Below are positions 17,598 to 25,752 of a DNA stretch of 64,000 bases, one piece after another; the stretch's first letter is position 1; every line of letters starts with the position of its first letter. A program made the translations under genes and the position numbers. The DNA lies in contig NZ_JAGSOY010000009.1 in NCBI RefSeq assembly GCF_018837975.1, positions 1 to 64,000 of the forward strand, written 5' to 3'. The notes beneath the pieces were generated by a model. That model saw only the letters and a program-made list of their open reading frames with translations, had not been told where the DNA came from and did no database searches. Origin of the DNA: Zooshikella harenae (GTDB lineage Bacteria > Pseudomonadota > Gammaproteobacteria > Pseudomonadales > Zooshikellaceae).

Positions 17598-18338
17598 TCA
17601 AGGATAGTGATTAGCTGAAACTACGGGGTGATGGTAGTCCGTAAATGCGTTGGCAATTTTATGATAAAGATGGTTGGTCCATCTTGGTGAAGTTATTGGA
17701 GGTTTTAACGCTTGTAATCGTGGGTCAGATGGTGCAATCACGACACTTACCTGCTGCTTACCAATGTTATGTACCAAGGTAAATAACTCTTCTATGGCTT
17801 GGTCACCAATGGCTAAACAACCTATAGATACATCTTTACCATGAATAAAAATATCACCACCCAGTCGAGTTCGACCATCAGTTACAGCCTGCTGCTGATC
17901 AAATCTATTAGGGTAATTGAGTTTCATTGATAAATGAAAACGGCTATTTGGGTTTAAAAGCGTTATTTTATATAACCCTTCTGGGATTTGTTTATCACCC
18001 TGCTTGAGCTTTGGACCTTTAGTGCCACTATTGGCTAATAGGGGATATGTTCTGACATAGTGCCAGTTATTGTCTTGTTTAGCCCAGAGCTCCATTTGAA
18101 GTTGATCTTTAATCGTGAGTAGGCTGATTTCTTGGGGAGGAAAATTAAGCCCTGCTGAAGTGAAGTATGGCTTAAGACGCGACTGCGCTTTGTACCCATA
18201 CTTATGGATGACGTCTTCAACTGTGCGTTGTCCAACCACTTTGACATAAAAGGGATACCAGAGACTCCTTCCGTAACGATAACCCATTGGTAGCAACATG
18301 GCTAAGGCTAAAAAAATCGCCAAAATGCCTTTTATCAT
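17598..18338 (-). CDS. L,D-transpeptidase (YkuD) family protein
   Basis: A 246-residue exported protein with an N-terminal membrane/signal segment (about residues 3-20). The YkuD active-site block FIHGKDVSIGCLAIGD contains H166 and the nucleophile C174, followed by a conserved DQAIEELF helix. The family cleaves a tetrapeptide stem and forms 3-3 peptidoglycan cross-links or attaches proteins; YafK-like members act as amidases. The segment EGLYKITLLNPNSRFHLSMKLNYPN is the typical substrate-side strand pair. The longer reading from 18401 lacks a ribosome site, whereas the ATG at 18338 has AAGG 8 nt upstream. It is preceded by a short unknown gene on the same strand about 130 bp away. Confidence 0.88.
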   Translation of the reverse strand: MIKGILAIFLALAMLLPMGYRYGRSLWYPFYVKVVGQRTVEDVIHKYGYKAQSRLKPYFTSAGLNFPPQEISLLTIKDQLQMELWAKQDNNWHYVRTYPLLANSGTKGPKLKQGDKQIPEGLYKITLLNPNSRFHLSMKLNYPNRFDQQQAVTDGRTRLGGDIFIHGKDVSIGCLAIGDQAIEELFTLVHNIGKQQVSVVIAPSDPRLQALKPPITSPRWTNHLYHKIANAFTDYHHPVVSANHYP

Positions 18339-18470
18339 TACACTTACCTTCGCAAAAAATATTTTATAGCGGGCAAATAATAACAGTGGTGAATAAATCA
18401 CATCCCATTTGCCGCAGGAGAATTTTTAACCAGTTCTCTTAATAAGTGTAATGTATTTTTGTGATTTGTA

Positions 18471-18758
18471 TCACGGTTCAAAAATAAAAAATTGGGTTCT
18501 TGTCCAAAATGCGATGGCTTGTAAGCGTGACAGTCCATGGCAATAACCTACTCGTGTTACTGCATCATGGCATTGTTGTAGGGAAGCATCTTTGGGTAAT
18601 AAATGTACAGCTTGGTTCATAGCATCTAACAGAGAACGTTCACTGTCAGTGATCTCATGCATAAGTAAAACATCATCATTTGCACTAGTAGGATAATTGA
18701 GAATAGGGTATCTGCTATTCATGTAATGTACTGGCTTTGAGTGTTTATCAATATACAT
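18471..18758 (-). CDS. Small hypothetical protein
   Basis: A 95-residue protein with no recognised domain. It contains two Cys-His pairs (LQQCHDAVT and GYCHGLSRLQ) and a helical C-terminal half. GGAAG lies about 6 nt upstream of the ATG, supporting translation. It is on the same strand as the L,D-transpeptidase gene, separated by about 130 bp. A real gene is likely but not proven, and no function can be given. Confidence 0.55.
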   Translation of the reverse strand: MYIDKHSKPVHYMNSRYPILNYPTSANDDVLLMHEITDSERSLLDAMNQAVHLLPKDASLQQCHDAVTRVGYCHGLSRLQAIAFWTRTQFFIFEP

Positions 18759-19172
18759 ATACTTCTTCCAAATGACTTTTTTGGATTAGTTATCACCGCT
18801 CTTCATACTGAGAGCCTTAATTTTGGTTACCGCGTGTAGTAAAAAAATTATTCATGAGGAATTAAAAAACTCCTCTATCGAGAATAAAAAAAGGCATTTA
18901 TCATAAGTATAAGTCAAGTTGTTTATGAATTTTAGGATTACCAGAAATACGAGTTCAACTTAGTTCACGTTATTTATTATTTAACATAGGTACTAAGGCT
19001 AACAATCAAAATAAAAGTTCCCAGAGGAGTGATAGTTGTAACTTTATGTTTTTAAAGAGTTTATGTGGATTGCACATTATTTGTTGGTTATGTTGTGTAC
19101 TATATCCTTCATGAATAGTATAAAACGTGAATGTTTGCTTAATAATAAATAAGACTGGTTATATTATTTCTT

Positions 19173-19215
19173 GGTGAAAACTAAAAAGGTGAAAACTAAA
19201 AAGGTGAAATAAAAA
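19173..19215. repeat. Short tandem repeat, 15-bp unit
   Basis: GGTGAAAACTAAAAA occurs twice in tandem (19173-19187 and 19188-19202), followed by a shortened third unit GGTGAAATAAAAA (19203-19215). It directly precedes the hairpin at 19222-19248. Confidence 0.8.
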
Positions 19216-19221
19216 GAAACC

Positions 19222-19248
19222 CGGCTAATCAAATAGTTTGATTAGCCG
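19222..19248 (-). terminator. Strong hairpin, terminator-like on the minus strand
   Basis: CGGCTAATCAAA (19222-19233) pairs perfectly with TTTGATTAGCCG (19237-19248) across a 3-nt loop. On the minus strand the stem is followed by GGTTTCTTTTTATTT, a T-rich exit typical of a terminator. No minus-strand gene to its right was identified, so it is an orphan terminator or part of an unannotated small RNA. Confidence 0.45.
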
Positions 19249-19467
19249 ATTTGGCGCTAGACGGCCAAGAGGCAGGCTTGTAATGTATTGATTATTTCAC
19301 TAAAACTTTAAATGTAAACTACGAAATATCGTTTTAGTTGTGTAAAGTTATGTATATGATTGCTGTAAGACTTTGCTGTATAACAGAGTAAATATTATTG
19401 CCATAACGATTGTTTTTATAGGGTGTCAATACAGGACGTGTGGCCATTAATATTCAAAAAGTAGTTT

Positions 19468-19628
19468 GTACCCTACACGAATCAATTTTAGAGGTTGTTG
19501 TCAGCGTTCTTGAACACCAAGGATGGTGTGAATGCAGTTTATGCAGGAGCATTTAACTGCCACCCCAGTCACTTTAATATAAGCTCCTGGGACTTCATCA
19601 CTGACAGCTTCCCCTGAAAATACCCCTT
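19468..19628. repeat. Dispersed intergenic element, long copy
   Basis: This shares, in order, TACCCTnCACGAATCA, TTTTAG, TTGTTGTC, CCCCAGTCA, TTAATATAAGCTCC and CTTCATCACT with 29042-29166. It carries about 50 bp of extra sequence after the TTGTTGTC block. It lies just before the start of the small membrane protein gene at 19658. Confidence 0.75.
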
Positions 19629-19657
19629 AAATCACAATCGCTAAGGGTCGAGATAAA

Positions 19658-20113
19658 GTGAAGTTACTCAAGCGTTTGGTGTTGCTTTTCTTAATAGCTA
19701 CCCTGATGTTACCTTACTTGCTGTATTTTTATGGTATGTCTGTGTGGCAGAGCCGGCCTATGCCTGCTCATACTATTTTAACCGAGGCTCAAGCTGAGAA
19801 TGTGTGGTCTGCTGTCGGAGGAACTGGTGCTCCATATTTGCAAACCATTGGACCTTGGCAGTTTGTGCTGTATTTTGGTTGTTCAATTGCACAGTTAGAA
19901 GGCACTAATCGTAAGTGTGAGCAAAAATACGCAGGATTTTTACCCGTTATTCTAATTATTGAACATTATCAACAGCAGAAGTTAACAAAATTGCCAGCAT
20001 GGGAGAAGGCTATTGTTAGCAGTGCTTTAGTTATTTGGGTCACTAATAACTGGACAATAGATCAAGTACTGGCATCTTTAGTTGAAGTTAAACCTGAGTA
20101 TTTATCAAAGTGA
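19658..20113 (+). CDS. Uncharacterised membrane-anchored protein
   Basis: A 151-residue protein with a hydrophobic N-terminal segment (about residues 5-25) that could be a signal anchor. The rest is soluble with two Cys (FGCSIAQ and RKCEQK) and a C-terminal helix WEKAIVSSALVIWVTNNWTIDQVLA. I do not recognise the family. The GTG start at 19658 has AAGGG about 10 nt upstream. It lies directly downstream of the dispersed element and upstream of the TraB/GumN gene on the same strand, about 170 bp apart. Confidence 0.65.
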   Translation: MKLLKRLVLLFLIATLMLPYLLYFYGMSVWQSRPMPAHTILTEAQAENVWSAVGGTGAPYLQTIGPWQFVLYFGCSIAQLEGTNRKCEQKYAGFLPVILIIEHYQQQKLTKLPAWEKAIVSSALVIWVTNNWTIDQVLASLVEVKPEYLSK

Positions 20114-20284
20114 TGGACACTTTATAACTTCGAGTTCTTTTTAGTTGTACCCTTCGCTGTGCGTATATGCAAGGCTTTGGGTATATATAAGACAGTTTCG
20201 CCGCTTTAAAAAGGAAATAGGCAATTCGCATCAGGTAAGGATAGTCAGTAACATTAGTCATTATATGTAGTGTGTAGGTGTTCT

Positions 20285-21169
20285 ATGAGATTTTCACATA
20301 CCTTAAAGGTGGGACTGTCTGCATTATTGCTAGTTAGTTCAGGTTTTCTCTGGTCTGCTGAAGATAAGGGGTTATTTTGGCGGGTCACAAGCTCTGTAGG
20401 GTCAGCTCATGTTTTGGGAACGATTCATTTTGCTGATAAATCATTCTATCCATTACGTAAAGAGATCATGGCTGCTTTTGAAAAGTCAGATGTGTTGGTT
20501 GGAGAACTTGATGCAGAAGCGTTGGATAGCAAAAAAATCGCTAAGATATTAGCAAAGGAAACGCGCTTGCCTAAAGGAGAGACAATAGAAGATCATCTTG
20601 ATGCTGCTGTTTATAGTAAGCTGAAACAGTATTTACAACAAGAAAATGTACCATTGGCCTCTGTTGAGCATACCAGTCCAGGCTGGTTAATGATGCAGAT
20701 AATGTCCAGGTATATACAAAAACTGGGATATAAGGCCAAAGATGGTATCGACAGGCACTTTATGCAACGTGCACAAGGTAACAAGGAAATAGTAGGTTTA
20801 GAAACGTTTGTTGAACAGTTACGCCTGTTTTTAGAGCTTGATGATGCAGATGCTTTAGTGAGTGAAACACTACGCAGTATTGAAACAATGGATAGCGCGT
20901 TGGCAGCCTTAGTAGATAGCTGGAAAAAAGGTGATGATAAGCAACTGGAACTATTGTTAATTAAAGAGCCTTTATTATCAGAGCCTAAGGCTAAACCCTA
21001 TTTTGAACGATTTATCTGGCAGCGTAATAGAAAAATGGCAAAAAAAATTAGCACACTCTTAAAAGAGCCAAAACACTATTTTATTGTCATTGGTAGTGGA
21101 CATTTAATTGGTGATCAAAGTGTACTGACTGAATTAGCATCAATGGGTATGCAAGTTGAGCGATTATAA
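20285..21169 (+). CDS. TraB/GumN (Tiki-like) family protein
   Basis: A 294-residue exported protein with a signal peptide (about residues 1-24). The TraB/GumN core is recognisable: VLGTIHFADKSFYPLR with the first GxxH, then a helix EKSDVLVGELD, a central GLETFVEQLRLF, and the second motif GSGHLIGDQSVLTELASMG near the C-terminus. Relatives include metal-dependent proteases of the Tiki group, although bacterial functions are poorly known. It probably acts in the periplasm. The ATG at 20285 has TAGGTG 6 nt upstream and is preferred to the upstream start at 20270. It converges on gcvR. Confidence 0.9.
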   Translation: MRFSHTLKVGLSALLLVSSGFLWSAEDKGLFWRVTSSVGSAHVLGTIHFADKSFYPLRKEIMAAFEKSDVLVGELDAEALDSKKIAKILAKETRLPKGETIEDHLDAAVYSKLKQYLQQENVPLASVEHTSPGWLMMQIMSRYIQKLGYKAKDGIDRHFMQRAQGNKEIVGLETFVEQLRLFLELDDADALVSETLRSIETMDSALAALVDSWKKGDDKQLELLLIKEPLLSEPKAKPYFERFIWQRNRKMAKKISTLLKEPKHYFIVIGSGHLIGDQSVLTELASMGMQVERL

Positions 21170-21196
21170 TAGGTTCTTAGTATTTCTAAAATTAAT

Positions 21197-21223
21197 AGTG
21201 AATCATAAAAATTATGATTCACT
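21197..21223. terminator. Hairpin overlapping the gcvR stop codon
   Basis: AGTGAATCATAA (21197-21208) pairs perfectly with TTATGATTCACT (21212-21223) around AAA. The right arm includes the gcvR stop codon, and the minus-strand exit is T-rich (ATTAATTTTAG). It sits between the convergent TraB/GumN and gcvR genes and may end both transcripts. Confidence 0.5.
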
Positions 21224-21757
21224 TTCATTATCTAGTGTTACATCAACAATGAGTTCATTCGCAAGCTTTTCTAAGTTGGACTTTATAAGATCAATATTGG
21301 CGCTTTGAGGAACTCGTAATACTGCAGATGCTTTGAATATTGCATCGTTAGACATTGGCGCAGAAGTGTGTTCTGTCTGTATGTCAGTAATGTTTATCTT
21401 AAACTCAAGCAAAATTTTGGTGATATCTCTGACAATACCTGGTCGGTCATTACCCAGCAAGTGTAGTGTATAAGTTTTTTCTTGTTCGGCGCTGGCTTTT
21501 TGAACGGAGGTGTTTGCTTGGTCGATTACTGCATGGTGAATAGCAATTTTTTGAGCTGTTAATTGGTTAAACTGCTCAGTCAGTGAGGGGAGGAACTTAT
21601 TGGGTACATAAATATGTGCTATGCCTGCAAACTGACCATTAAAGAGCGATAGTTTACTATCTAACCAATTACCTTCGTGAGCTGCTATAACTTGAGAAAT
21701 TGTTTCAATAATACCTGGGCGATCAGGAGCTAGTAGTGTAATAACCACTTCAGCCAT
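21212..21757 (-). CDS. gcvR: Glycine cleavage system transcriptional regulator GcvR-like, tandem ACT domains
   Basis: A 181-residue protein made of two ACT domains. The first (residues about 3-75) begins VVITLLAPDRPGIIETISQ; the second (about 94-175) begins YTLHLLGNDRPGIVRDITKI. The D-R-P-G-I motif in each is the usual ligand/contact loop. In E. coli GcvR binds GcvA and blocks activation of the glycine cleavage genes in response to glycine; that role is inferred by family, and neither gcvA nor gcvTHP is in the window. The ATG at 21757 has AAGGAG 8 nt upstream; the longer frame to 21823 has no ribosome site. It is apparently monocistronic. Confidence 0.88.
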   Translation of the reverse strand: MAEVVITLLAPDRPGIIETISQVIAAHEGNWLDSKLSLFNGQFAGIAHIYVPNKFLPSLTEQFNQLTAQKIAIHHAVIDQANTSVQKASAEQEKTYTLHLLGNDRPGIVRDITKILLEFKINITDIQTEHTSAPMSNDAIFKASAVLRVPQSANIDLIKSNLEKLANELIVDVTLDNESES

Positions 21758-22123
21758 GGTGTTTCTCCTTATAACATGGTTTGCTAATCCATCTATACCC
21801 TTGATAATGGGTAAACTTACCAAAATACACTATTTGTTGAGTATTAAATAATCACAACTTATCTTAGCTTTTCAATTACAGCAACAGTTTTGTTATTATC
21901 TTTGGTTACTATTCAGCAAATGACAAAAAATCTTGCGCTAGGTTTGTGTTTTTATAACACTTATGTCGTTGACATTGACGTTTGATGACAGTCACTTCTG
22001 TTACAGAAAGTGCACCACAAGGCGTAAGATGGTAGGTGATAGTGATTGTTAGCTGTTTTCGTAATAGGTGTACGTTATCACCAGAGTTGCCAACTGCATT
22101 AATACACAAAAGAGATCAACTGT
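21758..22123. other. Intergenic region between divergent gcvR and rlmI
   Basis: No gene is supported; a 66-codon minus frame at 21909-22109 has no motif or ribosome site. Promoters for both flanking genes should lie here. A small inverted pair TACCC/GGGTA occurs near 21795-21812. Confidence 0.4.
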
Positions 22124-23314
22124 ATGTCCCTAGGTTTGGTTCGTTTAAAGGCAAAAGCTGATCGACGGTTACGCGCCGGTCATATATGGATATTCAGCAA
22201 TGAAGTGGATACAAAAATAACTCCTTTAGGGCAGTTTCAGCCAGGCGAACAGGTCGTGGTGGAAAATGCAGCAGGAAAACCCTTAGGTATTGCTTATATC
22301 AATCCAAACACGCTGATCTGCGGGAGACTTGTTAGTCGAGATGTGCAATACAAGCTGGATAAGTCGCTGTTAGTTCACCGTTTGAATGTTGCGATGTCTT
22401 TGCGAGATCGAATGTTCGATAAGCCTTTTTATCGGTTAGCGTTTGGCGATAGTGATAATCTTCCTGGATTAGTCGTTGACCGCTTTGATGATGTGGCTGT
22501 TGTGCAAATTGCAACAGCGGGAATGGAAGCAATAAAAGAAGATATCATTGCAGCATTACAGCAGGTGATTAACCCTAAAGGTATTCTGTTCAAAAATGAT
22601 TCACAAGTACGTCAAATAGAAGGGTTAGATGAGTATACTGAAATTGGTGCCGGTGATGTGCCTAATCAGGTTAAGTTGATAGAAAATAATGCTTATTTTA
22701 TGGCTCCAGTTATTGATGGGCAGAAAACTGGTTGGTTTTATGATCACCGGATGAATCGTCAGCGTGTACTTAATTATGTAAAAGATAAGCGTGTACTGGA
22801 TGTATTCAGTTATGTTGGTGGTTGGGGAATTCAAACTGCAGTTGCAGGTGCGAGTGAAACCCTGTGTATTGATGCATCAGAGCATGCGTTACATTTTGTC
22901 AGAGAAAATGCGGCACTGAATAATGTAAACAGTCGCGTTAATACCATTAAAGCGGATGCGTTTAATGCGTTGCGGGATTTGCGGGACGAAGAAGAAAAGT
23001 TTGATGTGATTATTATTGATCCTCCTGCATTTATAAAGCGTCGTAAAGATCAAGCCGCAGGTGAACAAGCCTATCGAAGAATTAATGAGCTCGCCATGCG
23101 CTTGTTAACTCGGGATGGAATTTTGGTGTCAGCATCTTGCTCAATGCATCTAAAACGGGAAACATTATTGGATACGTTACGTCAAAGTAGCCGCCACTTA
23201 GATCGTCACTTACAGATATTAGAACAAGGACATCAAGGGCCTGACCATCCTGTGCTACCTGCTATACCTGAGACTGACTATCTCAAAGCATTTCTTGCGC
23301 GCATCGTATATTAA
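22124..23314 (+). CDS. rlmI: 23S rRNA (cytosine-5) methyltransferase RlmI (YccW)
   Basis: A 396-residue class I SAM-dependent rRNA methyltransferase. The N-terminal PUA domain (about residues 3-80) starts RLKAKADRRLRAGHIWIFSNEV. The catalytic domain carries the SAM-binding VLDVFSYVGGWGI (about residues 225-237), the acidic LCIDASEHAL, the DVIIIDPPAF motif, and the catalytic-Cys region ILVSASCSMH. RlmI makes m5C1962 in 23S rRNA in E. coli. Length and motif order match the family. The gene stands alone before a hairpin and the convergent HAD phosphatase gene. Confidence 0.94.
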   Translation: MSLGLVRLKAKADRRLRAGHIWIFSNEVDTKITPLGQFQPGEQVVVENAAGKPLGIAYINPNTLICGRLVSRDVQYKLDKSLLVHRLNVAMSLRDRMFDKPFYRLAFGDSDNLPGLVVDRFDDVAVVQIATAGMEAIKEDIIAALQQVINPKGILFKNDSQVRQIEGLDEYTEIGAGDVPNQVKLIENNAYFMAPVIDGQKTGWFYDHRMNRQRVLNYVKDKRVLDVFSYVGGWGIQTAVAGASETLCIDASEHALHFVRENAALNNVNSRVNTIKADAFNALRDLRDEEEKFDVIIIDPPAFIKRRKDQAAGEQAYRRINELAMRLLTRDGILVSASCSMHLKRETLLDTLRQSSRHLDRHLQILEQGHQGPDHPVLPAIPETDYLKAFLARIVY

Positions 23315-23333
23315 GCTGCTTTTTTAAGGTATA

Positions 23334-23364
23334 CCCACTGGCAAAGTATGAGTGTGCCAGTGGG
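23334..23364. terminator. Hairpin between convergent genes
   Basis: CCCACTGGCA (23334-23343) pairs perfectly with TGCCAGTGGG (23355-23364). It lies between the stops of rlmI and the HAD phosphatase gene. The T run TTTTTT lies upstream at 23320-23325, giving the minus-strand transcript an A-rich rather than T-rich exit, so terminator function is likely but not textbook. Confidence 0.5.
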
Positions 23365-23384
23365 AGTAACGCTGCTTAACTGTT

Positions 23385-24035
23385 TTAACGCAGCGAGATA
23401 ACAGGCCAGCCTCGTTGTTCGGCTATTTGGTTAAGCTGTTGGTCAGGGTCAACGACAACCGGATTCTCTACAGATTCCAGTAATGGCAAATCATTGTGGG
23501 AATCGCTGTAGAAGAAGCTGCCTGCCAAGCTGTGATGGGTTTGTTCCAGCCAAGCATGTAAACGCTTAACTTTACCTGCCTGAAAGCACGGTATACCAAA
23601 AGGCTTCCCTGTATATTCGTTGTTGACTTCTTCAGGTGTGGTAGCAATGAGTTGGTCCACATTGAGTCGTTGGGCAATAGGTGTAGTGACAAAGGCATTG
23701 GTAGCAGTAATAATCACCAAGACATCACCTCGTTGCCGATGATAGTTGAGTAATTCTTCAGCTTTGGGTTGAAACATAGGCTCAATTTTTTGTTGCATAA
23801 AGCGTTGGTGCCAGTTATCCAGCGCTTGTCTGGGATGTTTGCCTAATGGTTCAAGTGCAAAATTTAAAAACTCATCAATATCCAGGGTACCTTGTACGTA
23901 CTGATCGAAGTAGGCTTCATGAGCATCCAGAAAGCTAGCGTCGGCTATGCCTTGTTCTACCATGAACTCGCCCCAGGCCAGGTCGCTATCGCCATTGATT
24001 AAGGTATGGTCAAGATCAAAAAGTGCTAATGCCAC
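23385..24035 (-). CDS. HAD-IB family phosphatase (SerB-like)
   Basis: A 216-residue HAD hydrolase of subfamily IB. Motif I is LFDLDHTLINGDS with the catalytic Asp pair, motif II is VLVIITATN, and motif IV is FYSDSHNDLPLLE. The cap contains the expected helical insert with WHQRFMQQKIEPMF. Relatives dephosphorylate small phosphate esters such as phosphoserine or histidinol phosphate; the substrate is not evident. A GTG at 24035 has AGGTG 6 nt upstream and is preferred to the GTG at 24044. In Pseudomonas, from memory, a similar gene lies next to rppH-ptsP; here mobA and nap intervene. Confidence 0.88.
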   Translation of the reverse strand: MALALFDLDHTLINGDSDLAWGEFMVEQGIADASFLDAHEAYFDQYVQGTLDIDEFLNFALEPLGKHPRQALDNWHQRFMQQKIEPMFQPKAEELLNYHRQRGDVLVIITATNAFVTTPIAQRLNVDQLIATTPEEVNNEYTGKPFGIPCFQAGKVKRLHAWLEQTHHSLAGSFFYSDSHNDLPLLESVENPVVVDPDQQLNQIAEQRGWPVISLR

Positions 24036-24112
24036 AATATTCACCTACTTTATGGAAACAACTTAGCAGGCCATTATAGTCATTTGTTTAAGAAATGTGA
24101 GGGAGTCAGTCA

Positions 24113-24676
24113 ATGTTTGAAGGGGTGGATGGGAATCCTGAAACCATTGGGGTTATTTTAGCGGGAGGTTTATCCTCGCGAATGAAACAGGATAAAGCGC
24201 AATTAGTATTACCAAGTGGGAAAAATTTACTGGCACATGCGGAGAATCTAATGGCATCACTGCCACTGACTGAGGTAATTGTCAGTGGTAAGCAGGGTGT
24301 ATCGGACATCTATCCAAAAAGAGGTCCGCTAGGTGGAATTCTTGCTATTGCTAAGCGTTACCCAGGAAAGCGGTTATTAGTTATACCTGTCGATATGCCG
24401 TTGCTTAAGCCAGAAGTTCTGAGTAAACTGTTGATAACGAATAATCCAAATAATGTACCTGTCGTATACTTAGGTTATCCCTTACCTCTGTTATTGTCTT
24501 TGACTAAAGAAGTTGTAGATTATTTAAACGATGCTATGCAAGGCTTAAAATCTGCATCAATAAAATCCATGTTAATGGAATTTCAATGTATTCAGTTGCC
24601 AGAGTTAAATGAAGAGTATTTTTTTAACTGTAATACGCCAGAAGAATTTGCATTTATTTGTCAGCAATTGAATTGA
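24113..24676 (+). CDS. mobA: Molybdenum cofactor guanylyltransferase MobA
   Basis: A 187-residue nucleotidyltransferase that joins GMP to molybdopterin to form the guanine dinucleotide cofactor. The GTP-binding signature ILAGGLSSRMKQDKAQL (about residues 14-30) is clear; RMKQDKA replaces the usual RMGxDKA. KRGPLGGILA and VIPVDMPLL (the metal-binding Asp) follow in the expected places. GGGAG lies 7 nt before the ATG. The gene ends 12 bp from napC, tail to tail. NapA needs bis-MGD cofactor, so the neighbourhood is functionally coherent. Confidence 0.92.
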   Translation: MFEGVDGNPETIGVILAGGLSSRMKQDKAQLVLPSGKNLLAHAENLMASLPLTEVIVSGKQGVSDIYPKRGPLGGILAIAKRYPGKRLLVIPVDMPLLKPEVLSKLLITNNPNNVPVVYLGYPLPLLLSLTKEVVDYLNDAMQGLKSASIKSMLMEFQCIQLPELNEEYFFNCNTPEEFAFICQQLN

Positions 24677-24688
24677 AGAAAAACGTAG

Positions 24689-25276
24689 TTACCAACCTTC
24701 CACCCCTGACATATCAGGCAGTTCGTGAGCGATACCTTTATGGCAATCAATACAGGTTTTTTCACCACTTGCGAGTGCTGTTGAATGTTGCTGTGCAGCA
24801 CGTTGGCTTTGGGCAGTAAAGTCCATATAATCAAAGTTATGACAATTTCTACATTCTAATGAGTCGTTTGCTTTTAGTCTGGCCCATTCATGTTCTGCTA
24901 GCTCCCTACGTTTATTTAAAAACTTCTCGCGGGTGTTAATTGTGCCAAATAATTTACCCCAAACTTCTTTTGATGCTTGCATTTTTCGTGCAATTTTATC
25001 AGTCCAGTTATGTGGCACGTGACAGTCTGAGCACTTTGCTCGAACACCAGATCGATTGGTAAAATGTATAGTATGTTGTAGTTCATTATAAACATTATCA
25101 CGCATTTCATGGCAACTGATACAAAACGTTTCAGTATTGGTAAACTCCATGGCAGTATTAAAGCCTCCCCAAAAAATAATACCAGCAATAAATCCACCTA
25201 TAGTCAGAAAACCCAGGCTAAAATGAATACTAGGATGCCATAAGAGTTTCCAGTAGTGTTTAATGTTATTCCACAC
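24689..25276 (-). CDS. napC: Tetraheme cytochrome c NapC
   Basis: A 195-residue NapC/NirT family quinol dehydrogenase that passes electrons from the menaquinol/ubiquinol pool to NapAB. One N-terminal membrane anchor (about residues 18-38) is followed by four CxxCH heme motifs: CISCHE, CSDCHV, CRNCHN and CIDCHK. Length and motif order fit the family. It starts at a GTG (25276) with AAGG 8 nt upstream, 9 bp after napB, as the last gene of napEDABC. It is tail to tail with mobA. Confidence 0.95.
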   Translation of the reverse strand: MWNNIKHYWKLLWHPSIHFSLGFLTIGGFIAGIIFWGGFNTAMEFTNTETFCISCHEMRDNVYNELQHTIHFTNRSGVRAKCSDCHVPHNWTDKIARKMQASKEVWGKLFGTINTREKFLNKRRELAEHEWARLKANDSLECRNCHNFDYMDFTAQSQRAAQQHSTALASGEKTCIDCHKGIAHELPDMSGVEGW

Positions 25277-25285
25277 AATGATGCC

Positions 25286-25735
25286 TTAATTTTTATTGGT
25301 TTCAATTACTTCATACATATCTTTAAACTGGTTTTTAACCATAGGCGTTGAGTCTGATTGCGTGACATGGCATTGTTGGCAAAAATAGCGTCGTGGTGAT
25401 ATTTCCGCCCTAAAATTCCCATCTCTGTCCATAAAATGAGTAACGCTAACCATGGGTGCTTGTGATTCTTGCGTACGTTCTCTACTGTGGCATGACATAC
25501 ACTTATTGGTATTTAAGTCCACCTGATAATTACGAATTTTATGGGGAATAATAGGGGGTTGCATGGGGTAGTTGCGTTCTTTTCGAATGTCTGTGTTTAA
25601 CACGTTTGCCATAGAGGGTGGCTCTGCTTCTTCAGTAATTGCTTGATTAGGACGCAGTGTCGTAATGTTTTCTTCGGCAAAAACAACAATTGCGATTAAT
25701 AGTAGTGCTGGAAAAAGTAGTCTAATTTTATTCAT
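25286..25735 (-). CDS. napB: Diheme cytochrome c NapB, nitrate reductase small subunit
   Basis: A 149-residue periplasmic cytochrome with a signal peptide (about residues 1-20). Two CxxCH sites are present, CMSCHS and CQQCHV, with the family's PPIIPHKI and YFCQQCHVTQ context. NapB receives electrons from NapC and donates to NapA. It is 17 bp downstream of napA and 9 bp upstream of napC in the same operon. Confidence 0.94.
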   Translation of the reverse strand: MNKIRLLFPALLLIAIVVFAEENITTLRPNQAITEEAEPPSMANVLNTDIRKERNYPMQPPIIPHKIRNYQVDLNTNKCMSCHSRERTQESQAPMVSVTHFMDRDGNFRAEISPRRYFCQQCHVTQSDSTPMVKNQFKDMYEVIETNKN

Positions 25736-25752
25736 GGTTAACCACCCTTAGC

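Larger units (their letters stand above)
18759..19657. other. Long intergenic region with tandem repeat, hairpin and dispersed element
   Basis: No gene is supported over about 900 bp. The region contains a short tandem repeat (19173-19215), a perfect 12-bp-stem hairpin (19222-19248) and the longer copy of a dispersed intergenic element (19468-19628). The remaining sequence is AT-rich and featureless. Confidence 0.5.

Noticed and set aside
19173-19215. Possible CRISPR-like repeat
   Set aside because: The units are directly adjacent with no spacers, and there are no cas genes.
21909-22109. 66-codon minus-strand frame upstream of rlmI
   Set aside because: It occupies the divergent promoter region, has no ribosome site and no recognisable motif.
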